NCBI GenBank assembly: GCA_034423575.1
Contig: DAOUIF010000018.1
Coordinates: 1-64,000, forward strand
DNA from: Bin87 sp034423575
GTDB taxonomy: Bacteria > Chloroflexota > Dehalococcoidia > Lucifugimonadales > UBA3495
Length of the DNA: 64,000 nucleotides
Direction of reading: 5' to 3'
The notes beneath the pieces are model-generated. The model searched no databases. It saw only the letters and a list, made by a program, of their open reading frames with translations, and was not told where the DNA came from. Made by a program: the position numbers and the translations under genes. This document shows, piece by piece, positions 25,907 through 33,969 of the stretch; position 1 is the stretch's first letter, and every line of letters starts with the position of its first letter.

Positions 25907-27607
25907 ATGCTAAGAATATTGATACTTGGTATCAGGTTGATCGTCTTGCCGAGTGTGCTGGTGGTTCTGTTGGCGCTGGCCGTAGCCTGCGGGGCGCCGG
26001 CCGCGCCCAGCGAGACGGCTCCGCCCGCCGCCGCGCCTCAACAACCGGCTGTAACTGCCCCGCCGGCTCAGCAATCAGAGTCCCCGGCGCCCGCGCAGTC
26101 GCAGACCGAGCCAACTGACGCCGCCATCGGAGCGCGGCCGACGCTGAAAGTGGGCGTGATATGGCTGAGCAGTCCGCTGGATCCCGTGGAGAGCGGCTGG
26201 GTCGCCAACCAATCGGCGATGTCTGAGAACCTGTTCCGGCTGTCAGCAAGCACCCTCACTCCCGAGCCGTGGCTGGCGACCGGGGCGGTACAGGTGGACC
26301 CGCTGACCTGGGAAATCGAGATACGGCCTGGCGTCAATTTCCACAACGGAAACGCGATGGATGCCGCGGCGGTCAAGGCATCGCTGGAAAGGACCATACG
26401 ATTGTCTCCGGCATCGGCAGACAACTTGGACATCGCTTCCGTGGATGTGAAGGACCAACAGACCATCACCATCACCACGGTGGAACCACAGCCAACCCTG
26501 CCGGGCCTGTTGACTGTTCCGGCCACCGCCATCACCGACGCGGCGGCAGCGGACGCGGCCGGCGAAGGCAACTTCCTGCAGGCGGGCGCGCTGACCGGGC
26601 CCTACGTCCCCACTGAGTACGTCCAGAAAGAGTACCTCAACAGCGTGGCCAACGACGACTACTGGGGCGGCACTCCGCCGCTTGCTGGCATTGATCACAT
26701 CGCCATCCCCGACACCAACAGCCGGGAACTGGCCCTGCAAGCCGGCGATGTCGACCTTGCCATCAACATATCGCCGGAAGGGGCTGAGACGTTGAACGCC
26801 CAGCCGGGGCTGTCCACCCAAACGTCGGGCATCGGCACGAATGTAGTGATGTGGTGGGTCAATTTCGAGCGCGGAACGCTGGCCGACCCACTGGTCCGAC
26901 GGGCGGTGGCCCAGGCCATCGATCGCGAGAGTATCGCCGGCCTGGTCGCCCCGGCGGGGACGGGCTCATTTGCAGAACTGATGCTGCCGGAAGCCCTGCT
27001 GTCCTGTCTTGGGGTGGATGCCCTGGACTACGATCCGAATCAGGCCCGCGAGTTGCTGTCCCAGGCCGGCTATGCCGACACCAACGGCGACGGCATCGTT
27101 GACAAGGACGGCCAACCGTTGGAGATCGTCATTGGCGGCTACCCCCAGCGGTTCCAGCTGCCCATCATGGCCGAGGCCGGTCAGGCCATGCTCGCCGAGG
27201 TAGGCATAAGGGTCGAGGTGCAGATCACCGAGTCGGCCGCGGTGCGGGAACCGAACTGGGATCTCTTCGGTTGGTACAACAACGTGATTGAAACCGGAGA
27301 CCCTGTACTGAACGTTATCAAGTTTGCCGGGCTCTTGGGCAACGCCGGCGGTACCGGCGCAAGAAATTACGGACACTACGACAATTCCGAACTGCTGGAA
27401 GTAGTCGCGCCGGCCCGGACCGTGACCGACCTGGAGGGCCGGAAGCAGATTGCCTGCGAGGCCCTGGCGGTGGTCACCGAAGAAAGCGCGTACCTGCCAG
27501 TGGCGCATCCCTACATGGTGTACGGCGTCAGTGAACGGGTCACCGGGTTCGTCCCCCATCCAACCACCCTCTATTTCGTTGACCACCGGGTGGGACTGGC
27601 CGAGTGA
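25907..27607 (+). CDS. ABC transporter family-5 substrate-binding lipoprotein, copy 1
   Basis: A 566-residue SBP_bac_5 protein (DppA/OppA/NikA type). A signal peptide ends in LALAVACGAP with the lipobox cysteine, followed by an Ala/Pro/Gln-rich linker to about residue 75. The mature part has ENLFRLSASTLTPEPWLATG, the family motif FHNGNAMDAAAVKASLERT, and DPLVRRAVAQAIDRESIAGL. GGAGGATC precedes the ATG. It is the first of three consecutive paralogues and has its own promoter. In NikA/CbtJ-like members this fold binds metal chelates; here the ligand is inferred from the riboswitch next door. Confidence 0.92.
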   Translation: MLRILILGIRLIVLPSVLVVLLALAVACGAPAAPSETAPPAAAPQQPAVTAPPAQQSESPAPAQSQTEPTDAAIGARPTLKVGVIWLSSPLDPVESGWVANQSAMSENLFRLSASTLTPEPWLATGAVQVDPLTWEIEIRPGVNFHNGNAMDAAAVKASLERTIRLSPASADNLDIASVDVKDQQTITITTVEPQPTLPGLLTVPATAITDAAAADAAGEGNFLQAGALTGPYVPTEYVQKEYLNSVANDDYWGGTPPLAGIDHIAIPDTNSRELALQAGDVDLAINISPEGAETLNAQPGLSTQTSGIGTNVVMWWVNFERGTLADPLVRRAVAQAIDRESIAGLVAPAGTGSFAELMLPEALLSCLGVDALDYDPNQARELLSQAGYADTNGDGIVDKDGQPLEIVIGGYPQRFQLPIMAEAGQAMLAEVGIRVEVQITESAAVREPNWDLFGWYNNVIETGDPVLNVIKFAGLLGNAGGTGARNYGHYDNSELLEVVAPARTVTDLEGRKQIACEALAVVTEESAYLPVAHPYMVYGVSERVTGFVPHPTTLYFVDHRVGLAE

Positions 27608-27628
27608 GAACTGGCCAAGCCGGTTCGG

Positions 27629-27657
27629 TTGACCACAACTGCCTGCCATGCTAGGTT
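27629..27657 (+). promoter_or_regulatory. Candidate promoter of the riboswitch transcript
   Basis: TTGACC at 27629-27634, a 17-base spacer, then TAGGTT at 27652-27657. It lies just after the stop of the first binding-protein gene and about 75 bases before the cobalamin aptamer, so the second and third binding proteins and the permeases can be transcribed separately from the first. Confidence 0.5.
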
Positions 27658-27730
27658 ATTGGCGTTAACAACAGAACACTCCAATCAACACCTGTTGGTG
27701 GCCCGCATTTCATCGGTTGGTCGATCCACA

Positions 27731-27935
27731 TCGGCGATGACCTGTGGAAAACGCGGGACAAAAGGAAATCCGGTGTAAATCCGGTGCGGTCGCGCCACTG
27801 TAATTGGCGAGACGCCTTCCCGGTGACATTCCTTCGTAGAAGGATGTTGACGTAAACCACTGTCTGCCAAGTGCGGATGGGAAGGTGGAGGGTCGTCGCT
27901 ATCAGCCATTAGCCAGGAAGCCTGCCTACAGGCGA
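27731..27935 (+). promoter_or_regulatory. Cobalamin (B12) riboswitch aptamer
   Basis: The conserved elements occur in the right order: AAAGGAAATCCGGTG with the paired TCCGG, then GCGGTCGCGCCACTGT (27786-27801), later GGGAAGGTGG (27889-27898), and the B12 box AGCCAGGAAGCCTGCC at 27911-27926. This is the adenosylcobalamin-type consensus. The aptamer faces the second binding-protein gene on the plus strand and is followed by a terminator hairpin, which suggests transcription shut-off when cobalamin is plentiful. Edges are approximate. Confidence 0.95.
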
Positions 27936-28022
27936 TTTCTGTCTGCACTTCGCGGAACGAGTGAAGCGGATTTACCCGTAAATCGGGCATGGCTTATCAA
28001 GCCGACAGTACGCCCGTGAATA

Positions 28023-28055
28023 CGCCCCGTCCACCCAGTGCGGTCGGGGCTTTTT
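28023..28055 (+). terminator. Rho-independent terminator, riboswitch expression platform
   Basis: Stem GCCCCG (28024-28029) pairs with CGGGGC (28045-28050), followed by TTTTT. It is about 100 bases after the B12 box and 134 bases before the ATG of the second binding protein. This is where transcription would end in the cobalamin-bound state. Confidence 0.8.
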
Positions 28056-28188
28056 GCTGTCCTCACCTGACCCAGTTTACCCCGCACCGCCAAGGGTGAC
28101 CAACACTCCGTTTCGCCCCCACGGGGGCCGGACCCCTCGGAATGGCGGTGTTCACTGGCAACTCACTGGAACGTCTTGGAGGACGAAC

Positions 28189-29925
28189 ATGGGAAAATTA
28201 TCGATACGGAGTTTCAAACCTGCGCTGGCCGCGGGGTTCGGTCTTGTGCTGCTATTGGCGTTGGCCTGCGGGGCCCCCGCGGCGCCCAGCGAGACGGCTC
28301 AGCCCGCGGCGGTCAGTAACCCACAACCGACCGCTCCGGCCGCCGCTGCACCTCAGCAACCGGTCGCCACTACCGCTCCGGTCCAGCAATCCGAGAAGTC
28401 GGCACCCGCGCAAGCAAAACCCGAACCGACTGCAGCCTCCACCGTGGCACGGCCAACGCTGACAGCCGGCGTGATATGGCTCGACAGCCCGTTGGACCCG
28501 GTGCAGAGTGGCTGGGTTGCCAACCAATCGGCAATGTCCGAGAACCTGTTCAGACTGTCCGGAAGCACCCTCAGTCCTGAGCCTTGGCTGGCAACGGGCG
28601 CCGAGCATGTGGATCCCTTGACCTGGGAAATCGAAATCCGATCGGGCGTCCGGTTCCACAATGGCAACCCGTTGGATGCTGAAGCGGTCAAGGCTTCCCT
28701 GGAGCGGGCCATTCGGCTGTCGGAAGCGGCGGCGGATATATTGTCTGCTGACACGATAGGGGTTAAGGATGCTCAGACAATCACCATCACCACGACGGTG
28801 CCGCAGCCCACGTTGCCGGGCCTGTTGATTACCCCCGTATTCGGAATTCACGATGCCGCGGCGGCCGACGCCGCCGGCGAGGGCAATTTCATCGAGGCGC
28901 GCGCCCTTACCGGGCCTTACATTCCCACGGCATACGTCCAGCTGGAACGCCTTGACAGCGTAGCCAACGACGATTATTGGGGTGGAACGCCCCCGCTGGC
29001 CGGCATCAATAGCATTGCGATCCCCGACACCAACAGCCGGGAGCTGGCGCTGCAGGCCGGAGACGTCGATATCATCATCAACGTGTCGCCGGATGGAGCC
29101 CAGGTGATCGGGGCACACTCGGGCACGCAAACCGCGACCGCCGGCCTCGGCACTGCCCTGGTGCTATGGTGGGTGAACTTCGAGCGCGGCACACTGGCCG
29201 ACCCGTTGGTGCGTCGGGCGGTGGCTCACGCCATTGACCGGGAGGGCATTGCCGGCCTGGTGGCACCCTCCGGAGCCGGGTCTTTCGCCGAGTTGATGCT
29301 GCCGGAAGTGGTGGCCTCGTGCCCCGACGTACACGCGCCGGCCTATGATCCTGACGAAGCCCGCCATTTGCTCGAAGAGGCCGGCTACGCGGACAGCGAT
29401 GGCGACGGAATCCTGGACAAGGATGGCCAGCCGCTGGAAATTATTATCGGCGGTTACCCACAGCGGTTCCAACTGCCCATCATGGCCGAAGCGGCCCAGG
29501 CCATGCTCGCCGATGTGGGCATCAAGGCCGAAGTGCTCATCACCGAATGGTCGGTGGTAAAGGAACCCGCCTGGGACCTCTTCGGCTGGTACAACGGTGT
29601 TGTGGAAGGCGGCGGAGACCCGGTGTTCAACATCAGCAAGTTCGCCGGACTGCGAGCCGACGCCGGCGGCACGGGCGGCAACAACTACGGGCACTATGAC
29701 AATACCGCCCTGGCGGAAATAGTCGGGCCTTCCGTATCGGTATCCGACGTGGAGGGTCGAAAGCAGATCGCCTGCGAGGCCCTGGAAATCATCACCGAAG
29801 AAACGGCGTTCTTGCCGGTGGCGCACATGAATTTGGTGTTCGGCATCAGCGACAAGGTCACCGACTTTTCGCCCCATCCGTCCAGTCTCTATTTCTTCGA
29901 CCACCGCGTCGGCCTGTCCGAGTGA
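28189..29925 (+). CDS. ABC transporter family-5 substrate-binding lipoprotein, copy 2 (riboswitch-controlled)
   Basis: A 578-residue SBP_bac_5 lipoprotein (lipobox in LLALACGAP), close in sequence to copies 1 and 3 along its whole length. It shares EIRSGVRFHNGNPLDAEAVK, IAIPDTNSRELALQAGDVD and PLEIIIGGYPQRFQLPIMAE. The ATG follows GGAGGACGAAC; the frame is open upstream into the leader but has no start signal. It is the first gene after the cobalamin riboswitch, so its ligand is most likely a cobalt complex, a corrinoid or a corrinoid precursor. The linker after the lipobox is longer than in copy 1. Confidence 0.92.
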   Translation: MGKLSIRSFKPALAAGFGLVLLLALACGAPAAPSETAQPAAVSNPQPTAPAAAAPQQPVATTAPVQQSEKSAPAQAKPEPTAASTVARPTLTAGVIWLDSPLDPVQSGWVANQSAMSENLFRLSGSTLSPEPWLATGAEHVDPLTWEIEIRSGVRFHNGNPLDAEAVKASLERAIRLSEAAADILSADTIGVKDAQTITITTTVPQPTLPGLLITPVFGIHDAAAADAAGEGNFIEARALTGPYIPTAYVQLERLDSVANDDYWGGTPPLAGINSIAIPDTNSRELALQAGDVDIIINVSPDGAQVIGAHSGTQTATAGLGTALVLWWVNFERGTLADPLVRRAVAHAIDREGIAGLVAPSGAGSFAELMLPEVVASCPDVHAPAYDPDEARHLLEEAGYADSDGDGILDKDGQPLEIIIGGYPQRFQLPIMAEAAQAMLADVGIKAEVLITEWSVVKEPAWDLFGWYNGVVEGGGDPVFNISKFAGLRADAGGTGGNNYGHYDNTALAEIVGPSVSVSDVEGRKQIACEALEIITEETAFLPVAHMNLVFGISDKVTDFSPHPSSLYFFDHRVGLSE

Positions 29926-30092
29926 GCAAGCGCGGCTTCCGCCGTAGATTTGGACCAACACGCCGTCACACCGCCCCCGACGCGCACGGCGGCGTGAGGG
30001 TCCGGCGGATCGGACGAACCAGGGGCCGAACTCCCCGCCTGCACGCAGATCTGCGCCGCAGTTAACTCCCCCAAGCGTCCTGGAGGACGAAC

Positions 30093-31826
30093 ATGGAAAA
30101 ATTATCGATACGGCATTTCAAACCCGCGTTGGTCACGGGGTTGGCTCTTGTGCTCCTGCTGGCGGTGGCCTGCGGGTCTCCCGCCGCGACCAGCGAGCCG
30201 GCTGCGCCCGCGGCGGTCAGCAACCCCCAGCCGACCGCTCCGGCCGCCGCTGCTCCGCAGCAACCGTCTGCCACCACCGCTCCGGTCCAGCAATCTGAGA
30301 AGTCGGCTCCCGCGCAAGCAAAACCGGAACCGACTGAAGCCGCCACCGTGGCACGGCCGACGTTGAAGATGGGCCGCATCTGGCTGGACAGCCCATTCGA
30401 CCCGGCGCAGGGCGGTTGGACAGCCATTCAATCAGGAATGTCCGAAAACCTGTTCCGCCTGTCTCCCACGACCGTCAAGCCGGAACCGTGGCTGGCGACC
30501 GGGGCCACCCATGTTGACCCGTTGACCTGGGAAATAAAGTTGCGTTCGGGCGTGAAATTCCACAACGGGAACGTGATGGATGCCGAAGCGGTGAAGGCAT
30601 CGTTAGAGAGGACGATCCGGTTGTCGGAAGCGTCAGCAGACCAACTGGGGATCGTAAGCATAGTGGTGAACGACGAGCAGACCATCACCATCACTACAGT
30701 AGAACCTCGACCCATCCTGCCTGGACTGTTGACCACTCCTGCCGTGGCCATCACCGACGCTATGGCAGCCGACGCCGCCGGAGAAGGCAATTTCATTTCC
30801 GCGAAGGCCCTTACCGGCCCTTATATCCCCACCGAGTACGTGCGAAAGGAGTACCTTCACAGCGTAGCCAACGACGACTACTGGGGCGGAACGCCTCCGC
30901 TGGCCGGCGTTGACCATATTGCCATTCCCGACACCAACAGCAGGGAACTGGCCCTGCAGGCCGGCGACATCGACGTTGCCATCAACATATCCCCAGAGGG
31001 GGCCCAGACCATAGACGCCCATCCCGAATTACACGCCAGCACCGCCGGATTCGGCACCGCCGCGGTAATGTGGTGGGTCAATTTCGAGCGACCAGCTCTG
31101 GCCGATCCACTGGTACGCCAGGCGGTGAGCCTTGCCATTGATCGAGAAAGCATCGCAGGGGTGGTGGCGCCAGCCGGCTCAGGTTCGTTTGCGGAGCTGC
31201 TGTTGCCGGAAGACCTGGTGTCCTGCCCGGGCGTCACCGCTCCGGGTTACAATCCTGATCAGGCCCGCGAGTTGCTGTCCCAAGCCGGCTACGCTGATGC
31301 CGACGGCGACGGGATCCTGGACAAGGATGGCCAGCCCCTGGAGATAGTCATCGGCGGGTATCCGCAGCGGTTCCAGCTGCCGATCATGGCCGAAACCGCG
31401 CAGGCCATGCTGGCCGACGTAGGCATCAGGGCCGAGGTGCTCATCACCGAATGGTCGGTGGTCAAGGAACCCGGCTGGGATCTCTTCGGGTGGTACAACA
31501 ACATCGTGGATTCAGGAGATCCCATCCTGAACATCAGCAAGTTCGTCGGGGTCAGAGCCGACGCCTCCGGTGGCGGACCCAACAATTACGGCCATTACCA
31601 CAACGACGAGTTGGAGAGCATCATCCTCAGCGCAGCGGAAGTTTCAGACGCCCCACAACGCCAGGAGATAGCCTGCCAGGCGTTGGACATCATTGCATCC
31701 GAAACCGCGCTCCTGCCGGTGGCACACGCCTACCTGGTGTACGGTGTCAACGAGCGAGTAACCAACTTCGACCCCCACCCGACGAACCTCTATTACATCA
31801 ACCACCGCATCGGGCTGGCCGAGTGA
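30093..31826 (+). CDS. ABC transporter family-5 substrate-binding lipoprotein, copy 3
   Basis: A 577-residue paralogue with signal peptide and lipobox (LLLAVACGSP), an Ala/Pro/Gln-rich linker almost the same as in copy 2, and the shared motifs KFHNGNVMDAEAVKASLERT and LVRQAVSLAIDRESIAGVV. Its leader (GTCCTGGAGGACGAACATGG) is nearly identical to that of copy 2 (GTCTTGGAGGACGAACATGG), which points to recent duplication of gene plus ribosome site. It probably lies on the riboswitch transcript, 167 bases after copy 2. Confidence 0.92.
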   Translation: MEKLSIRHFKPALVTGLALVLLLAVACGSPAATSEPAAPAAVSNPQPTAPAAAAPQQPSATTAPVQQSEKSAPAQAKPEPTEAATVARPTLKMGRIWLDSPFDPAQGGWTAIQSGMSENLFRLSPTTVKPEPWLATGATHVDPLTWEIKLRSGVKFHNGNVMDAEAVKASLERTIRLSEASADQLGIVSIVVNDEQTITITTVEPRPILPGLLTTPAVAITDAMAADAAGEGNFISAKALTGPYIPTEYVRKEYLHSVANDDYWGGTPPLAGVDHIAIPDTNSRELALQAGDIDVAINISPEGAQTIDAHPELHASTAGFGTAAVMWWVNFERPALADPLVRQAVSLAIDRESIAGVVAPAGSGSFAELLLPEDLVSCPGVTAPGYNPDQARELLSQAGYADADGDGILDKDGQPLEIVIGGYPQRFQLPIMAETAQAMLADVGIRAEVLITEWSVVKEPGWDLFGWYNNIVDSGDPILNISKFVGVRADASGGGPNNYGHYHNDELESIILSAAEVSDAPQRQEIACQALDIIASETALLPVAHAYLVYGVNERVTNFDPHPTNLYYINHRIGLAE

Positions 31827-31867
31827 TGCCGGGTAGGCGTGACCGGCGCGGATAAAGGGTCTCTATT

Positions 31868-32815
31868 GTGGGAGCATACCTGGTCCGACGATTGGCCACG
31901 CTACCGCTGCTGCTCCTGGGCATCTCGGCGGTCAGTTTCGCGCTGCTGAACCTGGCGCCGGGGGATCCGGCCGAGATTGTGCTGCGTCAGCGGAATCCCG
32001 GCCAGCTTCCCAACCCGGCGGAGGTGGCGGCCATGCAAATCGAGCTGGGCCTGGACGCCTCCCTGCCGGTGCAGTACGCCCGCTGGGTGTCGCGGGCGCT
32101 GGTGGGCGACATGGGCCAGTCCTACCTGACCGAACAGCCCGTGGCTGCCCAGCTGGCACGCCGCACCGTGCCGACGGCGCTGCTTACGGCGGCCGCTCTG
32201 TCCCTGGCGCTGCTGGTGGCGGTGCCCATGGGCATCCTGTCCTCCCGTCGCCGGGGCGGCGTTCTCGATACCGTCGCGCGGCTGGCGGCGCTGGTGGGCG
32301 CGGCGGCTCCGTCTTACGCCCTGTCCTTCGGGCTGATCATCCTGTTTGCGGTGAAACTGTCGTGGCTACCGGCCCTGGGTTACGGCTCGGCCGCCCAGGT
32401 CGTGCTGCCGGCCATCGCGCTGTCGCTGGCTCCCATGGCTCAACTGATGCGTCTGATACGCGCCAGCATGCTGGAGACTCTGGGGCTGGACTACATCAGA
32501 ACCGCGCGAGCCAAGGGATTGGCTGAACAGACCGTCGCCTTCAGGCACGCTCTCCGCAACGCGCTGCTGCCCGCCATCGGCGCCATTGGCGTGAACCTGG
32601 GCTATCTACTCAGCGGCGCCGTCATCGTGGAGACCATCTTCACCTGGCCCGGCCTGGGTCAGCTGATGGTGGGGGCGGCCCTCACCCGGGATTACCCCGT
32701 GGTGCAGGGGTTCGTGACCTACATCGCGGTGGTGGTGCTGCTGGTCAACCTGGCCGCCGACATTGCCCTGCGCGTCGCCGACCCGCGCCTGCGCTTCGGC
32801 CGAGACGAGACGTAA
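31868..32815 (+). CDS. ABC transporter permease, DppB/NikB type
   Basis: A 315-residue inner-membrane permease with six predicted helices. It starts (GTG) GAYLVRRLATLPLLLLGISAVSFALLNLAPGDPAE, the usual DppB/NikB opening, and has the ATPase-contact EAA loop YIRTARAKGLAEQTVAFRHA followed by RNALLPAIGAIG. It starts 41 bases after the third binding protein. With the next gene it forms the channel of the importer. No ATPase gene follows. Confidence 0.92.
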   Translation: MGAYLVRRLATLPLLLLGISAVSFALLNLAPGDPAEIVLRQRNPGQLPNPAEVAAMQIELGLDASLPVQYARWVSRALVGDMGQSYLTEQPVAAQLARRTVPTALLTAAALSLALLVAVPMGILSSRRRGGVLDTVARLAALVGAAAPSYALSFGLIILFAVKLSWLPALGYGSAAQVVLPAIALSLAPMAQLMRLIRASMLETLGLDYIRTARAKGLAEQTVAFRHALRNALLPAIGAIGVNLGYLLSGAVIVETIFTWPGLGQLMVGAALTRDYPVVQGFVTYIAVVVLLVNLAADIALRVADPRLRFGRDET

Positions 32816-32821
32816 CGACCG

Positions 32822-33727
32822 ATGGCGGGCGAAACCCAACGCCTCGGGGGGAGCGTCCCCGTTCTACCCGCGTCCAGCGGTTCGCGCCGGCGTCGCCAGT
32901 GGACCGCGCTGCTGCAAGAGCCGGGAACCGCGTTGGGGCTGTTCCTGGTGGTGTCGCTGCTGCTGGCGGGGTTGCTGGCCCCCTGGCTTCCTCTGGATGA
33001 TCCCACCAAAATCAACCTGCCCGACAGACTGCTCTCGCCGTCGCCGGATCATCTGCTGGGCACCGACCACCTGGGCCGGGACACCTTCAGCCGGATCACC
33101 CACGGCGCACGCATGACCCTGCTGGCCGCTGCCGCCACCCTGGCACTCAGCATGACCATCGCACTGACGGTGGGGATACTCTCCGGTTACCACGGCGGCT
33201 GGCCTGACACTGCCCTTATGGGTGTGGTGGACCTGCTACTGGCCTTTCCCTCGCTGATCCTGGCCATCGCCGTTGCTGGGGCCCTGGGGCCCGGTCTGTT
33301 CAACGTGCTGCTGGCGGCCGGCGCGGTGTGGTGGGTGGGTCACGCCCGCATCATACGGGGAGTGACCCTGGGCGCCCGGCAGATGGAGTACGTGACAGCA
33401 GCGCGGGCCGCCGGGGCCGGCAATCTGCGGATCATCCTCCGACACATCGCGCCCAACATCCTGGGGCCGATCATCGTGATCGCGTCACTGGACGTCGGCT
33501 GGATCATCCTGGGCATAGCCGGACTGAGCTTTCTGGGGCTCGGCGCGCAACCGCCCACGCCGGAGTGGGGGGCCATGCTCAACGATGCCCGTCCCCACCT
33601 GCAGACGGCGCCGCGCCTGTTGATGCTGCCGGGGGCGGCCATATTCGTTGCCGTGCTGGGGTTCAACCTGCTGGGCGACGGCCTGCGGGACATGCTCGAC
33701 CCCCGCACGGTGAGGCCAGGCAGCTGA
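32822..33727 (+). CDS. ABC transporter permease, DppC/NikC type
   Basis: A 301-residue permease beginning 6 bases after the DppB-type gene. It has the conserved periplasmic stretch LLGTDHLGRDTFSRITHGAR, the EAA loop YVTAARAAGAGNLRIILRHIAPN and the end LNLLGDGLRDMLDPR... (seen here as FNLLGDGLRDMLDPR). The two permeases pair with family-5 binding proteins. The usual two ATPases (DppD/F or NikD/E) are missing from this operon and from the window. Confidence 0.92.
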   Translation: MAGETQRLGGSVPVLPASSGSRRRRQWTALLQEPGTALGLFLVVSLLLAGLLAPWLPLDDPTKINLPDRLLSPSPDHLLGTDHLGRDTFSRITHGARMTLLAAAATLALSMTIALTVGILSGYHGGWPDTALMGVVDLLLAFPSLILAIAVAGALGPGLFNVLLAAGAVWWVGHARIIRGVTLGARQMEYVTAARAAGAGNLRIILRHIAPNILGPIIVIASLDVGWIILGIAGLSFLGLGAQPPTPEWGAMLNDARPHLQTAPRLLMLPGAAIFVAVLGFNLLGDGLRDMLDPRTVRPGS

Positions 33728-33927
33728 TCCGCAGGCGCAAAACCCGCTTCTGGGGCACGTGGGTGGCTGCGTCGATCATCTACTTCTGGAACTGGTTCCT
33801 TGTTCTTTCGCCCGGAAATGTTGCCGACGGTCAGTTCTGGTCTGTGTTGGGCGCGGCGCTGCCCATCTCGATGGTGGTGGCCGGCTTGCGCGTTTGGGGC
33901 ATGACCCGGCGCACCGTTGCCGCGTGA
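33724..33927 (+). CDS. Possible small two-helix membrane protein
   Basis: An open frame of up to 67 residues after the DppC-type gene: a basic start (IRRRKTRFWGTW), a helix around VAASIIYFWNWFLVLS and a second around FWSVLGAALPISMVVAGLRVW. A CTG overlapping the DppC stop (CTGA) has GGTGAGG at good spacing; a GTG at 33763 is another possible start. The hydrophobic pattern looks genuine, but no ATG exists and no family is recognised. Confidence 0.35.
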   Translation: MIRRRKTRFWGTWVAASIIYFWNWFLVLSPGNVADGQFWSVLGAALPISMVVAGLRVWGMTRRTVAA

Positions 33928-33969
33928 CGGGTCGCCGGCGCGACTGCGCAGTCGCGCCGGCAATCAGGC

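Noticed and set aside
28063..28080. CTCACCTGACCCAGTTTA as a solo MITE end in the riboswitch leader
   Set aside because: Similar to the terminal repeat, but with gaps and without a core or duplication; not safe to call.
28189..33727. Naming the importer nikABC or dppABC outright
   Set aside because: The fold is shared by peptide, nickel and cobalt systems; only the riboswitch hints at the ligand.
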